Positions 55,265-64,000 of a stretch of 64,000 nucleotides of DNA are shown piece by piece. The translations under genes were made by a program, and so were the position numbers. The DNA lies in contig OZ018333.1 in the NCBI GenBank assembly GCA_963969495.1, forward strand, positions 15,407,239 through 15,471,238, in the 5' to 3' direction. The stretch comes from Ceratothoa steindachneri (Eukaryota > Arthropoda > Malacostraca > Isopoda > Cymothoidae). Positions within the stretch are counted from its first letter, which is position 1. Each line of letters opens with the position of its first letter. The notes beneath the pieces are model-generated. The model saw nothing but the letters and a program-made list of their open reading frames with translations, was not told the origin of the DNA and ran no database searches.

Positions 55265-56352
55265 TAACATAACATAACATAACATAATTTCCCGGATGAC
55301 AAAAGCCACAAGGGCCTATCAAAGGTCATCCGTATCCATCAAATCCCACCCATATAATGCATCCATAGGATTTTGTCAGATCATGCATCTACAATATACA
55401 ATTTAACAATCCATAGGAATGTCCAACCATGCATCTACAATATATAATTTAAAGCCTCCATAGGAGTCTGTCAAAAACAAAATCAAAGTCCCCAAAAATA
55501 TACAATAAAAAGAAACTGCATCCACAGGAATGAGTCAAGAAACATATCCACATACCGAAAAGTAAGAAATTAACCCTCCATCCCCATATAATCATCCAAT
55601 CTGCGCTTGAAAACATTCAAGTTTGGGCTGTCTATAGTCTCAAGTGGCAAACTATTCCAATAATCCACCACTCTGTTAGTGAAAAAATATTTTCTAACAT
55701 CCAGTCTGCACCTCTGTTTTTTAATCTTTAAGTGGTGGCCTCTAGTTCTATTACTACCTTCTAACTCAAATAACTTGCTGAAATCCAATTTATCCATCCC
55801 AGAAAAGATTTTAAAAAGCTCAATCATATCTCCCCTCACACACCTTCTTTCAAATGAAAACATATTTAATACCCTCAGTCTATCTTCATATTCAAGGTGC
55901 TTCAGGGATGGTATTATTTTTGTTGCCCTCCTTTGTACTGACTCTAATAAGTTTATATCATGTCTAAAATGTGGTGACCATGCCTGTATACAGTACTCTA
56001 AATGTGGCCTGACATAAGAGTTGTATAGTTTAAGGATGACCTCCTTACTCTTGTAGCTAACATTTCTTTTAATGTAACCTAGCACCCTATTTGCTCTATT
56101 TTTTGCCTCAATACACTGCTTTGAAAATTTCAGTGACCTATCTACTACCACTCCTAAGTCCTTCTCATCTTCAACTGAATTAAGCCAATATCCATCCATC
56201 TCATAGCTAAACTCCCTATTATCTCTCCCCATGTGAATAACTTTGCATTTATTAAGGTTAAAAGTCATCTGCCACTTCTGAGCCCAAGCTAACAACTTAT
56301 CTAAGTCACCCTGCACTTTAAAGCTACCCTCAACCTCTTTGATAATCATCTC
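55265..56352 (-). mobile_element. CR1 family D, copy D3: ORF2 C-terminus and 3' UTR
   Basis: (CATAA)n then the reversed 3' UTR, then on the minus strand an open frame 56403-55570 whose CR1 part (from about 56350) reads FKVQGDLDKLLAWAQKWQMT, DLGVVVDRSLKFSKQCIEAK and SYVRPHLEYCIQAWSPHFRH. It is 5' truncated inside the reverse-transcriptase palm. The 250-odd codons are open, so the copy is young, but it has no active site. It lies in the E endonuclease. Confidence 0.92.
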
Positions 56353-57934
56353 AAGCGTGAACCTCTGCAACAAGCAACCGCTTTCAATAATTATATTGCC
56401 CAATCAGATCTAACTATAGCAACTCCTCTAGGTCTTAAAACAAGATATGACCTAAGAAATAACTCTTACTCAACTATTGACCTTACTTTAGTATCAGCAA
56501 TTCTTTCGGATAAAACTGAAATAAACTTGGGTAGAGATCTCGGCTCAGATCATATCCCAATCCTTATCCATTTATCTGAACTAATAACTGTATCTAACAT
56601 AGGAAAAAGACCAGATTGGAAGATAAAAAATAACAAATGGTCAGAATGGATAACTGATTTTACTCCAATTCAAGCTGACATATGTCAAAATCCACTTGAA
56701 GAATTAGATGAAATAATAGAAAATATAATAGAAGCCAGCAAATTAACTTTCAAACTTAGTATTAAACCTAAAAGCACTAAATATAACAAACCATGGTGGA
56801 CAGAAGAATGCAGCAAACAGGTGGCTCTGAGGCGGAAGGCTAAACGTACTAATGAAAGAAACTTCACTCCACAGAACACCATAGCCTTTTATAGACAAAA
56901 AGCTATAGCACAAAGGACAATTAGAAGAGCCAAAAAAATATCTTTACAAAAATTTATTTCTAATGTAAACTTTAGAACCCCAATTCAAGATATCTGGTTC
57001 TTTTTTAAAATGTTCAGAGGTACTTATAGAGAACGAATATTTCCTCTTATTCATAATGGTAATCCAGTGCTAGGTGAAAAAGAAAAGGCAAATATTTTTG
57101 GACATAATTTTGAAGATATCCTTAAAAATGGAGATCCAGTTACTTTAAACGAACAACAAAATAAACTGATCAGTGATGTTACAAAAGACTTATCAGAAGA
57201 TTTTAACAAGGAATTCACTTGGGAAGAATACATTGATAGCTTAATCAGCATCTCAGAAAAAGGAGGAAAAGCCATGGGATCTGACTTAATACATAAAGCA
57301 TTCCTAACAAATCTTCCACCAGAATATAAAAAGAAAATCTTAAAAATATTTAATAGCTGCTGGTCACTAGGTAAATTCCCATCCATATGGAAAGAAACAT
57401 TATTGATACCCATAAAAAAACCTAATCAAGATCCTGCAAATCTAGGATCATATAGATTAATTTCCTTACTTTCTATTTTGGGAAAATGCTTTGAGAAAAT
57501 GATTTATAATAGACCCTATTGGTTTCTTGAAAAAAATAACAATAAAATCCTTCCAATGTGGTTTCTGTAAGAAACACAGTTCAATTGATCAACTAGTGAA
57601 ATTAGAAAATTTTATTAGGTTAAATGTAAAACAAAAAAAAGCATGTTATAGCGCTATTCCTCAATATCAAAATAGCATTTGATCTGGTCCCAAATCTGGC
57701 CCTAATGTACAAACTCGCAAAATCTGGTGTAACAGGAAGACTATTAACTATTCTAGTCAATTATCTTAAAAATCGCTCACGTGTTTTATAGAGCTCTCAG
57801 TCTGTTGATCTATTTTTCAGATTTTTCTATAGTTTGTTTGTTTTTTGTTTTTTTTTCTCACCACAATCAGCGAAAGCTAAGTTGCTCTTCTTTTTTTACT
57901 TATTGCTACTTAAATTCTTTCTTTGTTTGAATAA

Positions 57935-59093
57935 GTGATGGAGTTTGGGGATGAAAGTGAGCATGAGTGTCGGAATGTATGCATTGGTTGTGGTGTATTA
58001 GGTGAGGGGTATACATGTGTTGTATGTGGGCTGCGTGAATGCATTGTAGATTTAGAGGGGATGAGAAGGCAGGATTTAGACAGGATATGTAGGCTGGAAG
58101 GGTTAGTTGCTGAGCTCAGGAGGGAACTTAGTGTTAGGCCTAGATTTGGGAATAGGTTAGGTGGTGAGGTAGGCCAGTTAGATGTTTCAGGTGAAGGTAG
58201 AGGGCCGGTGGAGGAGGTAGGATATGATAGTTCTAGTGATAGTGAAGTTAGCCCCCTTAGATTAGTTAGAAATAGGCCTAGTGAGGATGGGGGACAGTGG
58301 AGAGTGGTTAGGAAACATGAAGCTAGGGAGGCTTCTCCTGTTCTTTGTGAGAATAGGGTTGCCTCTGTTGAGGTGGTTAGCCAGGGGGAGAATAGGTGTG
58401 TGAGTCAGAGGGACACAGAACCTATTAGCTTGACTAATAGATTCAGTGCCCTAAGAGAGGAAGTAACTGGAAGTGATATGACTGATGGGGGTGGGGGTGG
58501 AGTTCGAGTGACTGGTAGTTTGAATGAGAATAGGAGTGGGGATGGAGTTAGGTCTGTGGGGGTTAGGAATAGGAGTCTGACTGAAGTGCTTGTGATGGGT
58601 GATTCGCGAGTTAGATATTTAGATAGGAAGTTGAATGCAAGTAGATTGAATGGTTTGAGGGTGTGTTTGCCGGGTGCTGGAGTGAGAGATCTGTCTGATA
58701 GGTATGAGGAACTGGTGTCTGGCTGTGCAAGGGATGCGGTTGTGATTACACATGTAGGAGTGAATGATGTGAAGAAAGTGGGTGCATGTGAGTTACATGA
58801 GAGGTACAAGAGGTTGATTGAAAAGGTGAAAGAAAGTAGAATGAAAGGTGTTGTGACAGGTGTGCTTCCAAGAATGGATGTTGGGGTAGAATGGATGTCT
58901 CGTGCAATTGGGCTGAATGATTATGTGAGGAGGATGTGTGAGATGGAAGGTGTCATGTTTGTGGATGTGTGGGATAGGTTTGTTGGAATGAAAGAAATGT
59001 ATGCGATGGATGGACTGCATTTGAGTAGGGGGGGGTAGATGTGTTGTGGGAGGAGTATGATCGTGTTATTAGGTCTTTGCGGGCGGGAAACTA
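57935..59093 (+). pseudogene. CR1 ORF1: zinc-finger-like, coiled coil, SGNH/GDSL esterase
   Basis: Residues 15-35 hold four to five Cys (CIGCGVLGEGYTCVVCGLRE C), a PHD-like metal site; residues 36-65 are a charged coiled coil. From about residue 215 come the SGNH blocks: VLVMGDSRVRYLD (catalytic Ser), CLPGAGVRDL (Gly), THVGVNDVKK (Asn), LPRMDVG and MYAMDGLHLS (Asp-His). An extra G in an eight-G run at about 59028-59035 causes a stop at 59038; one base fewer would read on to TAG at 59091. In CR1 this protein binds RNA and the esterase may act on membranes; exact role unsettled. Confidence 0.9.
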
Positions 59094-59117
59094 GATACTA
59101 ATAGTGGTCAGGGAATT

Positions 59118-62100
59118 ATGAGAGGACATTATAGTACTGAAAGTAGAATGGACTTGGCAGATAACAGAAATAGGTTCCAAGGCGATAGAGGTGAGGTCAT
59201 TCAAGTTTCAAGAGGTGCTTCAGGGATAGGGGGGTTAAATTGTTTCTATACAAATGCTCGTAGTCTTAGAAACAAGAAGGATGAGCTATTTAGTTATATT
59301 AGCAATGAGGATATAGATATATTATGCGTTACTGAATCATGGGTTAATGAAATAGAATTTAGTGACACTATAAGTGAATTTGATTTACAGGGCTATAATA
59401 TGTACATTAGTCAAAGGACAGGTAGGATTGGTGGAGGAATAATTATCTATAACATAACATAACATAACATAACATAATTTAACGGATGACAAAAGCCACA
59501 AGGGCCTATCAAAGGTCATCCGTATCCATCAAATCCCACCCATATAATGCATCCATAGGATTTTGTCAGATCATGCAGCTACAATATACAATTTAACAAT
59601 CCATAGGAATGTCCAACCATGCATCTACAATATATAATTTAAAGCCTCCATAGGAGTCTGTCAAAAACAAAATCAAAATCCCCCAAAATATACAATAAAA
59701 AGAAACTGCATCCACAGGAATGAGTCAAGAAACATATCCACATACTAAAAAGTAAGAAATTAACCCTCCATCCCCATATAATCATCCAATCTGCGCTTGA
59801 AAACATTCAAGTTTGGGCTGTCTACAGTCTCAGGTGGCAAACTATTCCAATAATCCACCACTCTGTTAGTGAAAAAATATTTTCTAACATCCAGTCTGCA
59901 CCTCTGTTTTTTAATCTTTAAGTGGTGGCCTCTAGTTCTATTACTACCTTCTAACTCAAATAACTTGCTGAAATCTAATTTATCCATCCCAGAAAAGATT
60001 TTAAAAAGCTCAATCATATCTCCCCTCACACACCTTCTTTCAAATGAAAACATATTTAATACCCTCAGTCTATCTTCATATTCAAGGTGCTTCAGGGATG
60101 GTATTATTTTTGTTGCCCTCCTTTGTACTGACTCTAATAAGTTTATATCATGTCTAAAATGTGGTGACCATGCCTGTATACAGTACTCTAAATGTGGCCT
60201 GACATAAGAGTTGTATAGTTTAAGGATGACCTCCTTACTCTTGTAGCTAACATTTCTTTTAATGTAACCTAGCACCCTATTTGCTCTATTTTTTGCCTCA
60301 ACATTGTTTCAAGTTTAAATACTTCAATAAAGCAGGATGGAGTTGAGTCACTTTGGATAGATATTAGGTTCAGTAAAAATAGAATGGTGCATTTGGGAGC
60401 TTTTTACAGGCCACCTGGGCAGACTGATGATATAGATGAACTAATGATAAGGGAAATAAGTAAGGGATGTGAAACAGATGCAGTTATTATTGGGGACTTC
60501 AACTTAAACTCTGTGGACTGGGAAAATATGATAAGTAGGGATAGAACAAGTGGCAGGTTCATAGAATGCTTTGAGGATAATTTTTTTAATCAATTTGTTA
60601 ATGAGCCAACGAGGGGGGACAATATATTAGATTTAGTACTTTCTAACAGTGATCATTTAGTTCAAGAATTGACTGTTGGGGAAGCATTGGGAAATAGTGA
60701 CCATCAGATAGTTCGTTTTAACTTGGGAATTGAGAAGGGTAAAATAACTGAGAATGCTGAAAAAGTTCCAAATTTTCATAAGGGAGATTATGTAAAACTT
60801 CGAAGCTTGCTAAATTTGGTAGACTGGGATATAGAATTCAGAGGTAAAAATGCTTATGGGATGTGGGATACTTTCAAGCATATAATAAATGTAGTCCAAG
60901 AACAATGTATCCCAATGAAGGCCATTAGGAACAAAAGTAGGAAACCATTATGGTGGAATCAGGAGATAGCTAGAAAAATTTCAGAGAAGAAAAGGGCATA
61001 TAAAAAATTACAGGTAGAAAATAATATTCAAAATTTAAGTGATTATAGAATGGCTAGGAATGAGTTAAATAAGATTATAAAGAAGAACAAAAGGGTGTCA
61101 GAAATTAAATTAGCTCAGGATAGCAACAAAGATCCTAGAAAGTTCTTTAGTTACTATAAAACTAATAACAAGTCTGGCAGAGTTAAAATAGGACCTATCA
61201 AATATGAAGGGTTTGTGAGAGAAACTGATGAGGAAATAGTTGAGGTACTAAATGGTCATTTTGCATCAGTATTTACAAAAGAGAAACTAAATAGTCCTAT
61301 GTATAGTACTCATAGGTCAGGAAAAGAGGTGTTTACTAACATTTGTGTGGATCGGAGGATGATAAAAGGACTAATAGGTGATTTAGATACTACCAAGGCC
61401 TCCGGCCCTGATAATATTCATTCTAGGATACTTAAGGAAGGGGTAGAAAGTATCTCAATAGCTCTGGACAAGTTATATACTAGGTCATTGGAATATGGAG
61501 AAATACCCGATGATTGGAAGAGAGCGAATGTAGTCCCCATTTTCAAGAAGGGTAGTAAAGAGGATCCAAATAACTTTAGACCGGTTAGCCTAACTCCTGT
61601 AGTCTGTAAAATTCTTGAGAAAATAGTTAAAAAAGGGATTTGCCAACATCTAGAGAGGGAGGGGTTAATCAGCGATGCTCAGCATGGGTTTAGATCAGGT
61701 AGATCATGTTTGACTAACTTACTAGACTTTCTGGAGTTTGTAACAGATCAAGTAGATAAAGGAGAGAATGTAGATATAATTTACTTAGATTTTAGTAAAG
61801 CATTTGATAAGGTACCACACAGGAGACTAGTTCATAAATTAAAAATGATTGGGATATGTGGGGGTGTTTCAAATTGGATAGCTGAGTGGCTGAAAGACAG
61901 GAAGCAAAGGGTAGTGCTAAATGGTGTAAAGTCAGAGTGGAGGGATGTTATCAGTGGGGTTCCTCAGGGATCAGTTCTAGGTCCATTATTATTTGTCATC
62001 TATATAAACGATCTTGGGGAGGCAGTTAATAATAAAGTGTCAATTTTTGCGGATGATACCAAATTAGCAGCTGTAGTTAAAGATATTGATGATAATTTTA

Positions 62101-62861
62101 AAGTGCAGGGGGACTTAAATAAATTGTTATCCTGGGCACATAAGTGGCAAATGACTTTCAACCTTGATAAGTGCAAAGTTATTAACATGGGAAAAGATAA
62201 TAGAGAATTTAACTATGAAATGGATGGGCATTGGCTGAGCTCAGTAGAGGATGAGAAAGATCTAGGAGTAGTAATAGATAAGTCATTAAGGTTTTCTAAG
62301 CAGTGTATTGAAGCAAGAAATAGGGCAAATAGAGTGCTGGGTTTTATTAAGAGAAATGTCAGTTACAAAAGTAAGGAGGTTATTCTTAAACTCTATAACT
62401 CTTATGTTAGGCCACATCTAGAGTACTGTATACAGGCATGGTCCCCACATTTTAGACACGATATTAACCTTCTTGAGTCAGTGCAACGGAGGGCAACAAA
62501 GATTATTCCTTCCCTGAGGCACCTTGAATATGAAGATAGACTGAGGGTATTAAATATGTTCTCGTTCGAAAGGAGGTGTGTGAGAGGGGATATGATTGAG
62601 CTCTTTAAAATTTTTTCCGGGATAGATAAATTGGATGTTAGCAAGTTTTTTGAGTTAGATGATGGAAATCGGACTAGAGGTCACCACTTGAAAATTAAAA
62701 AGCAAGGGTGTAGGTTGGATTTAAGAAAATATTTTTTCACCAATAGAGTGGTAGACTTCTGGAACAAATTGCCGCAGAGGGTAGTAGGTAGTCCAAATCT
62801 AGATGTATTTAAGAGTAGGTTGGATGAGTTTATGGGAAGGGAAGGTTGTGATGGTTCCTAA
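59118..62861 (+). pseudogene. CR1 ORF2: endonuclease and reverse transcriptase, split by D2
   Basis: Before the insert: NCFYTNARSLRNKKDEL (Asn), ILCVTESWV (Glu), RIGGGIIIYN. After D2, 60384-62861 is open for 825 codons: HLGAFYRPPGQTD, IIGDFNLNSVDWE, NEPTRGDNILDLVLSN, NSDHQIV, then NNFRPVSLTPVVCKILEK, YLDFSKAFDKVPH, SGVPQGSVLGPLLFVIYIND and the active site FADDTKLA (about residue 555), followed by the thumb (RPHLEYCIQAWSPHFRHDIN) to the end at 62861. All catalytic residues are present. Only the D2 insertion breaks ORF2 as far as I can see. Confidence 0.93.
59456..60299 (-). mobile_element. CR1 family D, copy D2, inserted in D1 ORF2
   Basis: Reverse-oriented 3' UTR plus the last 171 codons of ORF2 (60275-59760, minus), almost identical to D3. 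The likely target duplication is AACAT (59451-59455 and 60300-60304), though it overlaps the tail repeat. Removing D2 restores the reading IIIYN to VSSLNTS across the site. It is 5' truncated. Confidence 0.93.
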
Positions 62862-63201
62862 GTTTTGTATATATTAATATTGTTTGTATATATCTATAGC
62901 TGCATGATTTAGTTCTTGACAAGCCTTGATTGGTGATACCCTTGTTTCTGGATGCAATCCTCTGGATGTAGTTTTCCTGGGAGTTTGGGTGCCTTGAAAA
63001 AGAGGCCGCTTGACTCGGATGACCTATGATGAGCCCTTGTGGCTTTTGTCATCCGTTATATTATATTGTGGGGGACTTTGATTTTGTCTTCCCCTGGTGA
63101 TGGTGCTTTTTGTGGGTGGGTTTTGACGGAGGCGGATGACCTTTGATAGGCCCTTGTGGCTTTTGTCATCCGTGTAATTATGTTATGTTATGTTATGTTA
63201 T

Positions 63202-63772
63202 TGGAGAATTCTTATCAGACAGCTTTAAATTTGATAGAGGAATACCACAAGGTTCAATATTGTCACCTATTCTATACACTATTTTCAACAATGACATGCC
63301 TCAATTAATAAACTGCAATATATCCTGTTTTGCAGATGATCAGGCAATATACACCAGTGGGAACACACTACAGGAAGCTGAATAAAATCTTCAAAGGTCC
63401 GTTAATAAAATAAAAGATTTCTGTGACACATGGGAAGCTACAATTAACATTAATAAAACTAAACTAATGTATTTTACAAATCAAATAATACTTAGAACAC
63501 CATTTATATCAATAAATAACCAAAGGATAAAAGATGTTAAAGAAAATATATTTCTAGGTCTCTTTTTTGATGCACCTTACTTGACCTGGAAATTTCATAT
63601 AAATTACCTTGTATTAAATTGCCAAAAACGCCTGAATATACTGAAATCTTTCAGTAAATTATCATACAGAGCTACCCAAAAGTCATTACTTATATTTGTC
63701 ATTGCATATATTATCAGCAAGATACAATATGGATGTGAAGTTTATGATTCCGCCTGTAAAAAAAGAAACTAG
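63202..63772 (+). pseudogene. E ORF2: reverse transcriptase palm and thumb, after D1
   Basis: EFLSDSFKFDRGIPQGSILS, PILYTIFNNDMPQ and the active site CFADDQAIYTS (about 63335) lead, after a stop at about 63385, to KIKDFCDTWEATINI, FLGLFFDAPYLTWKFHINYL and IISKIQYGCEVYDSA. Frames continue with shifts beyond 63772 to the window end. This is the continuation of the frame left at 57765. Confidence 0.85.
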
Positions 63773-64000
63773 ATGTTATTGTTAATACAGGAATTAGAAT
63801 TGGCATTGGAGCAATGAGGTCTTCTCCCATTGCCTCTCTTTATGGTGAAACTTGTATGCTACCACTTCAGTATCAGAGAGATTTTGTTAGCATGAAGTAC
63901 TTTTTAAAAATACTCTCATCACCAAATAACCATATTTTGAAAGAAAACTTCAATATTCACAAAAAAGCTATCACAGAAGTTATGTGGACTAGACCACTTC
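63773..64000 (+). mobile_element. LINE E, continuing beyond the window
   Basis: Readable in shifted frames as the region after the thumb (INTGIRIGIGAMRSSPI and SLYGETCMLPLQYQRDF), typical of Jockey C-termini. No end of the element is reached. Confidence 0.7.

Larger units (their letters stand above)
54664..57790 (+). pseudogene. E ORF2: endonuclease and first part of reverse transcriptase
   Basis: The start MDNKTNKIKILQWNC at 54664 meets a TAG at 54709. CCICETRLGI (54770), RRGGGIMILIRKDINYK (to about 54905), [D4], NAVDILNLYNPHANN and KLIICVDLNQRHPTWDN (55120-55265), [D3], NYIAQSDLTIATPLGLKTRY and GRDLGSDHIPIL (56385-56570) make up the endonuclease. PWWTEECSKQVALRRKAKR is the linker; YRLISLLSILGKCFEKM (about 57450) and VNYLKNRS (about 57765) belong to the reverse transcriptase. 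D1 interrupts here. Confidence 0.82.
57785..63201 (+). mobile_element. CR1 family D, copy D1: near full length
   Basis: 5' UTR (about 150 bp; the left edge is approximate), ORF1 with esterase (57935-59093), ORF2 (59118-62861) and a 3' UTR ending in (TTATG)n at about 63180-63201. It interrupts the E reverse transcriptase between VNYLKNR and EFLSDSFKFDRGIPQGS. It is itself interrupted by D2 (59456-60299). ORF1 plus ORF2 architecture and the short tandem 3' tail are those of CR1 elements. Confidence 0.92.
51835..64000 (+). mobile_element. Jockey-like LINE E, interrupted by five insertions, runs off the window
   Basis: The AT-rich element has ORF1 (51967-54662) and ORF2 (from 54664). Reading frames jump over the Merlin transposon (52490-53693), CR1 pieces D4 (54917-55079), D3 (55265-56352) and D1 with D2 inside (57785-63201), and resume each time in the expected domain. 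The reverse transcriptase continues at 63202-63772 and beyond. Style (FNNDMPQ after PQGSILSPILY) and gag-like ORF1 suggest the Jockey clade. The 5' boundary is approximate. Confidence 0.82.

Overview
The window is eukaryotic, very probably an arthropod and perhaps a crustacean; this is inferred from the repeat mix and the style of the zinc fingers, and no species marker is present. There are no operons, ribosome-binding sites or bacterial genes. The sequence is a graveyard of transposable elements around one recognisable host gene on the + strand: a C2H2 zinc-finger gene. Its last exon (31799-32494) carries seven fingers. Upstream acidic exons at 6833-6976, 7319-7480 and 20474-20635 have clean splice sites and are all in phase 0. 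The upstream exon block has been duplicated (about 6640-7690 and about 12890-20840), and the second block has been split by retrotransposons.

Layout. 1-1009: tail of an I-like LINE (family A). 1010-1430: decayed reverse-transcriptase end on the - strand. 4091-4925: internally deleted mariner. 6640-7690: first exon block. 8050-8770: dead LTR-type integrase. 9490-12885: - strand CR1-like LINE, split by a Tc1/mariner element (10698-11850) that is itself split by a family A tail (11021-11358). 13193-19545: two family A copies head to tail. 20941-29191: - strand hAT element with an 8 bp target duplication, split by a full-length family A LINE (21935-28789) with a 13 bp duplication. 29440-31395: family A and relative fragments. 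31799-32494: zinc-finger exon. 33477-43228: LINE F1 split by LINE F2 (36184-42098) with an 11 bp duplication; F2 contains an inverted ORF1. 43984-44146: a long palindrome around (TA)n. 45260-45905: broken copy of an unnamed but recurrent protein family. 45945-47400: CR1 3' UTR split by a duplicated tRNA-like unit. 47400-51830: LINE G. 51835 to the window end: Jockey-like LINE E, broken by a Merlin DNA transposon, three CR1 (family D) insertions and a fourth CR1 copy inside the largest of them.

Families. A, F and G are related I-superfamily-like LINEs: ORF1 is a gag protein with CCHC knuckles, and ORF2 is endonuclease + reverse transcriptase, with RNase H + C-terminal Cys/His motif where the 3' part is present. 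D is a CR1 LINE with an SGNH/GDSL esterase ORF1 and a (TTATG)n 3' tail. E is Jockey-like. The DNA transposons are two Tc1/mariner elements, one hAT and one Merlin. No element is fully intact. The best preserved are A3 ORF2 (847 open codons then one stop) and D1 ORF2 (825 open codons after the inserted copy).

The most interesting signals are a 5' UTR block shared by A and F elements whose proteins have diverged; a 3' UTR stem-loop with compensatory changes between families; the duplicated acidic exons of the zinc-finger gene; the ORF1 inversion in F2; the (TA)n palindrome; the tandem tRNA-like unit; and the unnamed protein at 45.3-45.9 kb.
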